DNA of 64,000 nt, taken from the NCBI GenBank assembly GCA_025200525.1, contig CM045763.1, forward strand, positions 64,739,018-64,803,017, written 5' to 3'. Made by a program: the position numbers and the translations under genes. Source of the DNA: Camellia lanceoleosa (taxonomy: Eukaryota; Streptophyta; Magnoliopsida; Ericales; Theaceae). Positions 55,526 to 64,000 of this stretch are shown here, in pieces. How positions within the stretch are numbered: the stretch's first letter is position 1; every line of letters starts with the position of its first letter. Under the pieces are notes generated by a model. It made no database searches, was not told the DNA's origin, and saw only the letters and a list, made by a program, of their open reading frames with translations.

Positions 55526-56800
55526 CTAAATTGTTTTGATCTGAGAGGGGTCTACTTCTATACCCCGGTTGGTCACCAGGAAGCTTAGGAATTTGACAGA
55601 TTCTACTCCGAATGCACATTTAGATGCATTAAGGTGCAACTTGTGCTTCTTTAGGATCTCAAACATCTCACCTAGGTCCTTGAGATGGTCATTCTCATCA
55701 TTGCTCTTGACCACTATGTCGTTGATGTAAGTCTCCATTGTTCTGCCTAACAATGGTTCAAACATCTTAGTAACCATCCGTTGGAATGTCGCCCCTGCGT
55801 TCTTTAGGCCAAAGGGCATGACCTTGTAGCAGTATAGTCCTCTTGGAGTTGTAAAGGACGTGACCTCCTAGTCCGGTTCCTACATAGCGATTTAATGGTA
55901 GCCTTTGTTTACATCAAGAAAGCTAAGTCGGTTGTGCCCCACCATTAGATCTACCAGTTGATCTATCCATGGTAGGGGGAAGCTATCCTTTGGGCATGCT
56001 TTGTTAACTGTCTTGTAGTCGACGCAGACACGCCATTTACCATTCTTCTTTGGCACTACGACTGTATTGGAAATCCATCTGGGGTAGTGCACCTCTCTGA
56101 TTGCTCCTGCCTCCAACAGGTTTCCTACTTCTTCCGCCACTATCTCGGCGTGGTGGAGTGCCGATCTGCGAGTTCGCTGAATGATTAGTCTGGCAGTTGG
56201 GTGGACGTTTAATTGGTGACAAATGAAGCTTGGGTCAATGCATGGCATGTCGTACAGTGTCCAAGCGAATACTTCGATGTTGGAGGTCAAGAATTCCATG
56301 ACCTCTATTCTCTCAGTGCTGGACATAGATGAGCCAAGCAAAAAGAACTTATCCGGGTTCTTTTCATCTATTCTTACCTGTACCAGGTCTTCCACTGCCT
56401 TCTGTTCAGCAGCTTTGCCGACATCTGCGAACAGTTCATTGCTCTCAGGTTCTTCCACTGAATGAACATATCCCTTGGCAGCGCGGCTGCTGTTTACCGT
56501 GACAAAGCATTGCTTGGACATAATTTGGTCTCCAAAGACCTCTTCAATTACCCTGGTTTCATTGGGGAACCGCATTACTTGGTGGTAGGATGACGCTACC
56601 GATCGCATGGCATGCAGCCATGTTCTTCCTAAGATTATGTTGTAAGTGAAAAGGACTTTTAGCACCCAGAATTCCACTTGTTTCGTTATACTTCCCGCTC
56701 TGATTGGGAGGATTATTTTGCCGACTGGCCATTCTGGCATTGAGTTGAATCCAATCAGGGAAGATACGGTAGGTGCCAAGTCTTTGTCTTGTAGCTTCAA
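55526..56800 (-). pseudogene. Reverse transcriptase of Tat-B, active site damaged
   Basis: The protease-RT linker (FWVLKVLFTYNIILGRTWL) leads into [59 protein letters not shown]. The normally YVDD catalytic box reads YINDIVVKS, so its first Asp is Asn. Three stops lie between 55,892 and 55,860. The stops look like C-to-T changes (for example Gln to TAA after GYH). Confidence 0.85.
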
Positions 56801-57409
56801 TTATTTGAATGTTTCGTAATACATTATCTCACATGAACTACCCTGGTCGATCAAAATCCACTTGACGTCAAAATCCTTGACTCGGAGAGTGACAAGCAGG
56901 GCATTATTGTGGGGATAATATATCATCGCCAAGTCCCTATCTGAAAAAGACATGATGTTCGTGGCCTCTGTCTTCCCCTTTTTGGTAGTAAGTTGTGCAC
57001 TTAGTACCTCCCTTAAGTGCTCGGCCTTCTTGATTGACCCTCTGAGCTCGCATACACGCTCAGGTTCGAAGATTCCATGTATCACATTGATTACGCCTTG
57101 AGGTGGGGCGTCGATTGGCATCCTGTTGGGGTTATTGTGGTCTTGGGGGGCTGGTTGCGTCCCTCCTTCAATGTATTTATCCAGGTGACCTGTTGCCACC
57201 AACTCCTCCAGTTGTTGTCTTAATGGCGTGCAATTTTCAGTGTGGTGCCCCTTTTCCTTGTGGAAGGTGCACCGTGATCTTTTGTCATAGTCTTTCTGAG
57301 CTTCTTCTAGCTTAGCTGGCCATCTGACGAAAGGCTCATCGCGTATTTCGCTTAGAATCCGATAGATCGGTTTCTTGAATACCGTGGTTATGGCAGTGCG
57401 GACTCTCAA
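56801..57409 (-). pseudogene. gag zinc knuckle and protease of Tat-B
   Basis: CTFHKEKGHHTENC is the gag zinc knuckle, followed by LRQQLEELVATGHLDKYI. Protease follows: INVIHGIFEP, VKWILIDQGSSCEIMYYETFK. The D-Q-G-S-S box is the form usual in this lineage. A TAA ends the frame at 56,801 in a position normally coding for a Tyr or Gln context. It stays in frame with the RT. Confidence 0.8.
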
Positions 57410-57436
57410 CCATCTTTATCTGGTCCTCTCCGTTGT

Positions 57437-58816
57437 CTACTTCGCCTCGTCGTTTTCGCCGGACGGTCTCTTGTTGACCTTTTTGAGGCATTTTCTCTCG
57501 CATCGCGGTCGTGCGATTTTTGTTTTGGCACGTGCGCCATCCTCCTCCACCTTGATGTGCTGATGGACTCTTTCCATCAAGGCTTCCATGGTGAGGGGCG
57601 GTGTCATGGTGATTGAGTCCTTTAGTTTATTCCCGACTTGAAGGCCTCTTTTGTACTGTGCAATGGCGAGATTGGTGGGGCAGTCCCCAATCTGGTTGAA
57701 GGTCTCCCAGTAGCGACTATTGTAGGATCTTAAGGTCTCCTTGTCGCCCATGTCGATGGAGAGCAGCTGATCGATCTCTACCGGGGTTTTGGTGTTTGTT
57801 TTGAACCTTGTTATGAACGCCTCTACCAATTGCGCCCAGGAGGCTATGCTGCCTTCTGGAAGTTTTTCGAACCAAGTCAAGCCTAGGTCACCAAGGCTGG
57901 ATGGGAAGAGGATGCACATCAAAGCCTCGTTGCGTCGATATACGGCCATAACCTGGCGGAAGTGGCTTAGGTGCATGTAGGGGTCTGTCTTCCCCTCGTA
58001 CGTGGTGAATTTGGGCTGAAGGAAGCCTAAAGGTAGGGACGCGTTTTCAATTGCCGGAACGAACGGTGAGGTCTGCAGCCTCGCTAATGCTTTGTCCGTC
58101 GGTTCGTAGGCTGGGCGCGGTATTGGCATTCCAACCTTGACACTTCCATGTATCTGAGGAGCCAACCGCTGAAGGGCAGATATTCTGCGAGGGTCGCGCG
58201 CCCTAGTATCCTCCTTCCATCGTGCCCTTTCTTCCAGCACGGTTTGTAGGTCGGACGATCTTGGCAACTCCGTCTGCCTGGATGATGTCTGGTGCGTGTG
58301 CGAGGGCTGATAGGTGCTTCCCTCAGTATAAGACCTCTCAGTTCTCGTTCTCTCAGACCTGGAGCAATGAGTCCTGGAGGTTCTGGATTGAGTATCGCTT
58401 GTCCTGAGGCTTCTACTCTCTGCTTGAGATGGTGTGGTATGTTTACCACGATCTTCCGAGTGGCGAGGGGGCGTCTTGCTTTTGCGCCCCTCTCCTGTCG
58501 CCACTCATTTTCCCTTCATCTGGCGCTTCATGGACTCCATGTCCGCCGCCATTCGTCTTATCAATTTGTCCTGCTCCTTCACACGGTCCTCCAGAGTTTG
58601 AGGATCAATCCTTCGCCTTTGTCTCTCAGGACTTTGTGAACGAGAGTGACGGGGGCTGTTAGTCCGCCTTCTCCCCCTCGCATCCCTCCTGGGATTCTGT
58701 CGTTGTGGCTCCAAGTCCGCCATAGGAGGGATAAAAGGTAGACCTTCGCGCCTCACACCCTCCTCTGGTGTTTGTCCGTCAATGGCAGACTGTGGCAAAT
58801 CTTCGTTGTACGCCAT
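57437..58816 (-). pseudogene. gag of Tat-B
   Basis: It starts MAYNEDLPQS at 58,816. An Arg-rich coiled segment (DRVKEQDKLIRRMAADMESM) precedes an in-frame TGA at about 58,505, after which the frame continues (SRSERTRTERS) into the Retrotrans_gag domain: FTTYEGKTDPYMHLSHFRQV, LTWFEKLPEGSI, FITRF, LRSYNSRYWE. Two more stops near 57,435 and 57,416 lead into the zinc-knuckle frame. Start, stops and downstream domains are all in one frame, as in an original single gag-pol. Confidence 0.85.
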
Positions 58817-58865
58817 TGATTCTAAAGAGGAAGAGCTTGATCAAGAGGTTTTGTTCTTGTCTGAA

Positions 58866-58883
58866 TTCCCACAGACGGCGCCA
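58866..58883 (-). other. Primer binding site of Tat-B
   Basis: The minus strand reads TGGCGCCGTCTGTGGGAA, two bases after the LTR end. Tat-E uses the identical 18 bases at 63,034. This type is common in Tat-lineage elements. Confidence 0.85.
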
Positions 58884-58885
58884 AT

Positions 58886-59689
58886 TGTACGAGAAAGAAA
58901 TAAACATTCTCGTATAATCCTGTTGATCAAGTCAGTGCTCTTCCGTACGTCGTCGCTTTACTCCCTGAAAACACAAACGTGAGCTAGCCGGCGGGTGTGT
59001 GCCGGAAACCTCTCCGATGCCTAAGTCAGCAAAATAGACAAGTAGACAAAAGCTCTGTGTATTCGGAAATCAAAGTTGTGTCTTACCTCTCCATAGGTGA
59101 TGAGGTGATCTTTTATAGGTTCCGTGTGACACAATCCTAGTAAGACTCTTACTCCTCCACATAGAGTCCTCCTAGGATTCACATTCCTGAAAGATAATGC
59201 TTATCCTTCAACACCCCCCTCACTGCTTAAACCAAATGAGATGGTTTTACCATAGTCGAATTCCAATATGGTGAGGTAAGTAAGGCTATGCCAAGTCAGA
59301 ATAGACCGAACTACACTTAGTTCGGTTCTTCCTTCCTTACTCTTACCTCGGCTCCTCTGCAAATTGTGCTAATCATAGTGTTTGTTTAGATTGTGCTAAC
59401 AATTGGCTACGTCGATCGAGCTATCTATGCCACAAGGCTAACTTAGCGAGTAATCTGGCCGAGCTATCCGCAAAGGCTCTCGGGTGAGATAACAATAGGC
59501 ACTCTGGGACCGACCTAACTTTAAGGCCTTCTGGGACCAGACTAATTTTAAGGCCTTCTGGGACCGGACTAACTTCAAGGCCTTCTGGAAGTGGACTATC
59601 TTCAAGGGCCTTTTTACTTAGCCCTTCGTATTGTGGCCCACAACGGCTCATTATCCACCTCGGCTCAATTTATATAAATTACTCTCTCA
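58886..59689 (-). repeat. 5' LTR of Tat-B
   Basis: 804 bp from TGTACGAG to CTCTCTCA (plus-strand reading). The minus-strand TATA box CTATAAAA is at 59,111-59,118. U3 holds the 27-bp units (59,506, 59,533, 59,560, 59,587) and CCGAGCTA at 59,459. Compared with the 3' LTR it has a 26-bp insertion-like segment near 59,043 and many substitutions. Confidence 0.85.
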
Positions 59690-60044
59690 CAAGTTCAATT
59701 TAATTAACATATATAATTTGTGAGTGGTTATAAATATTCAAAATTCAGTAAAGTTGGATTCAATATAATATAATCCTATCTTAAAGAAGTTAGAAAAAAA
59801 AAAATGAATAATTTAGGTAAAATATGACTTTAAGACTGATTAGTGATATTGATTTGTTTTGAAAAGTGAGTTATAAATTAATTTTTTAACTTATTATAGG
59901 AAAAATATACAAAAAAATAAAAGAATAATATGACCAAACAAATTAACAAGTCAACAATTTTTTTTTTCCTTTTCGTCCCCAAAGGAGACCTCATGTTTTA
60001 TTTTAATGATGTTAATGTGATGTTAGAGCTGAAACATATGGCTT

Positions 60045-60097
<53 letters not shown>

Positions 60098-62482
60098 GCA
60101 TGCATGTCATGTCAAGATGTGCATTGAACATGAATTAGTATGAGCTAGTCTAAGGTGGGTGTGTATGTGAATGGGGCAAACAAATAAAATAATGTGACTT
60201 CGACTGATAAAGTTGCTGAGAAGGTGGGGGCGGCCAAGCAGAGGGCTAGGAAATAGAAAATATGGCTAAAATGTGAATAAAATATATTTATATTTCACTT
60301 AATTTTATATATATATATATATATATGTATTTTTTAAATTTCTTTCTAAATTTTCTAACTAAACACAGCATAAGAATTAATAGAATGAGAAAACATTTAT
60401 AATCTAAATACACATATTTTTTTGTATATTTCTTAATATTAATAATAATTTTAAGGGTTATTTTTACTATTTTCATTTTAATAATAATATCAACCATTAA
60501 AAATAATGATAGATATCAGCATTCTATAATGACAATTTAAAATTAAATATACTCCATCCTTTTATCCGATTCATAGATTTAAGTGTGGCTTCTTAATCTC
60601 AAATTTACACACTATGTACAAGTCTGAAGGACCTTAACTAGGCTAAATTCTTACTCATTTAAATTTTTTTAAAAAATTAAAAATTAAAAAAAAGGACAAA
60701 GTTTGTTTTTGAAGAGATTTTTTTCACTCGTGTTGCTTTACTTATATTTTTTATTATTGATTTTATGATTGATTATGTATCTGTAAAATTATTGTAATTA
60801 ACTTTGGTTAAGCCGAGAGTAACTTTCAATGTACCCAATATTCCACTTTCCACCTCAATCCTTAGCTGTCCATGAAAAAAAATCTCACACTCTTGTTGCA
60901 TTTACAGGCCAAGTAATACAGACATTGTTGATCTCTCAATGTGAAAACTGATTAGTCATGCCAGCTCATCATCAATAAGATCTATTCATCAAGATTGTTT
61001 AAAAAAAAAAAAAGAAAATTAATCACTAATACGTTTATTTGATTCTCCTAACCAATGAAACCGCACGAGATAGGATGAGTGGGATTAGATTTATCTTTTA
61101 TGTAACTAATTAAGGTAGGTAAGATCAATTCTTATTTTTATTTTGTAACTGTTACTTTTAATAATATGAGAGTAGGTAAATATATATGCCCATTTAAGCT
61201 CCAAGACTACCTTGGCTTGATAGGCTGAACATGGTATTACAATTTTTTCTTGACCAATGAGGTCACAAAAGACTCAATGAATAGGCTCAGATTGACTCTT
61301 GCTATTAATTTTTTTGATTATTGTTTTTCTTAATATGAAAACATGTTAGTTTGCCCAGTTAGTCCTGATGACAACCGAATATATAATAAATACATAAGAG
61401 CTTCTCCAAATCTGAAATCTTGTCACACTCCAAATACATTTCAAATGCCATTTTTCCTTAATATTGGTGTTGACAATTCCAGCACTCATAAAGCCCATTC
61501 ACCAAGATAATTTAGAAAAATAACACGTCATTAAGAATACAATAATGTTAAAATAATCAAATTTATCATTTGATGCGTTATTATTACTACATTAGTGACA
61601 CATCAAATAATATTAAAATTTTAATACTCAAATTTAATAACCATAGCATTATTGTCATGATTAAATTATCCATGGAAAAGCTTCTCCAAATCTCAGATTT
61701 TGTGGGCTAACATGTGCTATAATATTTGTGTTCACACTGCAAATAAATTTCTAATGCCAAATTGTACATTGCACTTTCAAATCGATCTTTGGAAATGTTC
61801 AATGAATTGTGAAAGCCTAACACGAGCTGCAAACTTTTCTTTTTTCCTTTACTTTTCCCCTCAAAATTAAGAGATAAAATAACAACAAAACAATATCCTA
61901 AGAAACTATGTACCATCATCTTTAAGAGTTTGTTTAGGATAATTTAAATAACGTATTTTTTTATTTTTTATAAAAAAAAAAGATATATATATATATATAT
62001 ATAATTTGAGAAATAATGTGACCCAAAAAAAAAATAATAATAAAACAAAATAAAAAAGTGTATTACAATATGTCATGCCAAATAAAGCTCAAGTACAATC
62101 AATGATATAATCAAATGTCTTTTTTAGATGGGGGGATATAATCAAATGGTTGATCACAACAAACCGACATGAATTGCACAATATTAAACAATAATATATA
62201 TATATATATATTATTGCAAATTAGGAGAAAAAAAGAAGATAAATTAATTTGATTCTAATTAGGATTTTAAATCGCGGTATAGGTAGATGTATCAGTATCA
62301 ATTGCAAAGTAATGTTATCAAGAATATCAAATGACACAAATTGCAAATCAAATGTCGCCTTAAACTTTTTAAAATTATCACCCACAAAAGAGTTATATAA
62401 ATACAGACGTGATTTTTAGTTCAAGAAGTATGTATCTGTATCAAAATGACAAAACTCCAATATAAAACTACCAATACGGTAT
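59690..62482. other. AT-rich intergenic DNA without recognisable genes
   Basis: Microsatellites: (GA)n at 60,048-60,093, (AT)n at 60,307-60,325, 61,983-62,001 and 62,193-62,208. A diverged direct repeat around AGCTTCTCCAAATCT and a CAAATAnATTTCnAATGCCA run occurs at about 61,401 and 61,679. Long A and T runs are frequent. Open frames are short, with no domain that I recognise. Confidence 0.6.
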
Positions 62483-63030
62483 TGTGGGGACATATTTTTG
62501 TGGACAACAACACGTGGCGAAAGTGGCACCGGAATGCCAGCCGAGGTGCCGCGTGTTTTGGTCATGGCACCGAGGTGATCTCGGCTAGGTCGACGTTATT
62601 TGCGAAGATACCGAAATCCGAGATGAACGGATAAGGGAGAAAAGTCTAAGAATGGGAGAGGATCTTAATCTGGATAAAGATAAGACTCTTAGAGAGTTTA
62701 TCTCTATCTAGCTAGGAGTCTAAGATAAGCATTGAGTCAGAGTCCATTGAAGTTAGGCTTCTACAGGGATCAGGTTAGTGCTGGCTACAACAGTTAGGCA
62801 CCCTCGTGAGTCTAAGGTACGCTTTTATATTCTGGCTTAGTGAGCTAAGCACTGTTTGCTATCTTTGAGAGATAACTAAGTATTGACTTGATTGTCGAAG
62901 TGTCCCTGGGTGGACGAACCACCGTTGGAGTCTTATCTTTCTGTGACAGGTTGTTCGGGCGAGATCTATTCTGCCGGTGCTCTCTAGCTGGGTACCTGTT
63001 GGGCAGTGAGGTCAAAAATCAACACCCACA
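62483..63030 (+). repeat. 5' LTR of Tat-E
   Basis: 548 bp with TGTGGGGACA and AACACCCACA ends (the inverted terminal word is TGTGGG/CCCACA), followed after three bases by a primer site. It contains GCCGAGGTG and CACCGAGGTG words at 62,539-62,575. The matching 3' LTR is beyond the window. Confidence 0.8.
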
Positions 63031-63033
63031 ATT

Positions 63034-63051
63034 TGGCGCCGTCTGTGGGAA
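63034..63051 (+). other. Primer binding site of Tat-E
   Basis: TGGCGCCGTCTGTGGGAA, identical to the Tat-B site, placed three bases after the LTR. Confidence 0.85.
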
Positions 63052-63065
63052 TCAAAGGAGAATAG

Positions 63066-64000
63066 ATGGCCAACGACAGACAGAAAGAAAAGATTGGGGA
63101 CGACATCTCTACTGGAAGTGGCAAACACATTGACCCTAATGTAGAGGAAGAGAACTGCAATGAAGAACCCCAGGAGCAGAATCCCAGGGAAAAAGACGTT
63201 GGTAAAGAAAGAGACATGCCAAAGAAGGCAGACCGAGGCGAGTATTACCATGAAAGCGACCTCCAGGTATGGAAAGATAGATACTTGAGGAAGGACGGTG
63301 AGATGAAGGGGATGGCAAACAAATTGGCGGACCTGCAATAAGTTACCAATTTCATGATGCAGAACAACGTCATGCAACCACCGTTCCCATTGGAGGACAC
63401 GCCAATTCCAGCAGCCAAGAACAATGCCTAGAAAGGGGGGCAGAAAGTAATCCCCGCAGTCCCCCAGCATGACAAGGCGAGGGAGCATTCTTATCGGCTT
63501 TCACAGGAGGTCGGAAGAGGATAATCGATGAGAGGAGAGTCTCAAAAGACACATCGTGCCAAAGAATCCTATGCCAAGGAACATCGGTATGTTCAAGGGA
63601 AGGAGCTTTGCTTTGACACGACGAATAGAGGGAGGTCCAAGAGGATTCATAATGACACCGGGAGCAGCGCACCCAAAAGGCTGAAGTCTGTCGATAGCCG
63701 AGCTCCTGAACGGACTAAGGAGGATTTAAGAGACTACCTATAGAGGAAGCGACAAGATGTCGAGGTAACATCTCCGGTTAAGCCGAGAACACCGTTCTCA
63801 GTAGAGCTGGACAAGTTTGAGGCCTCGAAAAGATTCCACATGCCGAGATTCCAGATATACGATAGCAAATATGATCCTAACTTCCACGTCGGATTGTACC
63901 TGAACTCAATGGCACTGTACACCGGGAACGAGCTGCTGTTGTGTAAGGTATTCCCCTCGTCCTTTGGGGAAATCGCATCAGACTGGTTTCACAAGTTACC
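63066..64000 (+). pseudogene. gag of Tat-E, partial at window edge
   Basis: It starts MANDRQKEK at 63,066, 15 bases after the primer site. One frame runs to the window end with stops at 63,339, 63,429, 63,522 and 63,741. The N-terminal part is charged and low in complexity. From about residue 240 the Retrotrans_gag domain begins: FHMPRFQIYDSKYDPNFHV, NELLLCKVFPSSFG, ASDWFHKLP. The four stops replace codons usually rich in Gln or Arg, suggesting C-to-T decay. The rest lies outside the window. Confidence 0.8.

Larger units (their letters stand above)
44782..59689 (-). mobile_element. Tat/Retand-type Ty3 retrotransposon Tat-B with antisense ORF
   Basis: LTRs lie at 44,782-45,573 and 58,886-59,689. 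The PBS is at 58,866-58,883 and gag-pol runs leftwards from 58,816. The antisense ORF is on the plus strand at 46.7-48.7 kb, between pol and the 3' LTR. The target duplication is TAAGT (left) and CAAGT (right), one mismatch. The element is 14.9 kb, of which about 3.5 kb (50.5-54.0 kb) is a Tekay insertion remnant. Dual RNase H and the PBS type place it in the Tat lineage. Many in-frame stops show it is not autonomous now. Confidence 0.85.

Noticed and set aside
59690..62482. Host genes in the AT-rich stretch
   Set aside because: Frames are short, AT-driven and without domains; no exon-like pattern was seen.
62539..62575. A private motif array in the Tat-E LTR (CCGAGGTG words)
   Set aside because: Only two or three copies, and the antisense-gene region of Tat-E is outside the window, so the pattern cannot be tested.

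Overview
The window looks like a gene-poor, heterochromatin-like stretch of an angiosperm (probably dicot) nuclear genome. I see no convincing host gene, rRNA, complete tRNA or CRISPR array. Almost everything is nested Ty3/gypsy LTR retrotransposons of two lineages (Tat/Ogre-Retand and Tekay-like chromoviruses), plus a CACTA-type MITE, an RNase H relic and microsatellites. The species cannot be named from the sequence. Names used below: Ogre-C, LARD-L, Tekay-A1/A2/A3, Solo-F, Tat-B and Tat-E.

Layout. (1) 1-38,556: Ogre-C on the minus strand. Its 3' LTR runs off the left edge (1-1056). Its decayed protease, RT, two RNase H domains and integrase lie at 38.5-33.05 kb. Two intron-containing accessory genes lie antisense to pol, on the plus strand: a plant-mobile-domain (PMD) gene at 28.0-30.6 kb and a DUF7745-like gene at 31.2-32.5 kb. 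Ogre-C was hit by a Tekay solo LTR (A1, 1501-22,722, TSD GATCG), which was itself hit by an 18.8-kb non-autonomous Ogre relative (LARD-L, 3044-21,859, TSD AAAGG). A second Tekay LTR (A2) sits at 23,388-25,840. (2) 38.6-44.8 kb: a hAT-like end, an RNase H pseudogene, a 376-bp CACTA MITE (TSD TAA) and a Tekay-like solo LTR (Solo-F, 40,860-43,547, TSD AGGGC). (3) 44,782-59,689: Tat-B on the minus strand, with both LTRs, a PBS and an almost intact antisense ORF on the plus strand (46.7-48.7 kb). A Tekay element (A3) landed in it, and a later deletion fused the Tekay gag to the Tat-B integrase. (4) 59.7-62.5 kb: AT-rich DNA without genes. (5) 62,483 to the end: Tat-E on the plus strand (LTR, PBS and start of gag), running off the right edge.

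Most notable pattern. Ogre-C, LARD-L and Tat-B each carry a gene or pseudogene antisense to pol. Each also carries its own short motif repeated both in its LTR U3 and in the leader or promoter of that antisense gene. The motifs are TCCGGCCGGA triplets about 20 bp apart in Ogre-C, GCCGGTCGGC-like repeats 19-20 bp apart in LARD-L, and CCGAGCTA in Tat-B. In Ogre-C and LARD-L the arrays lie about 50-210 bp upstream of TATA-like boxes. This resembles an element-encoded regulator or anti-silencing factor with private binding sites. That is an inference; the motif placements are seen directly.
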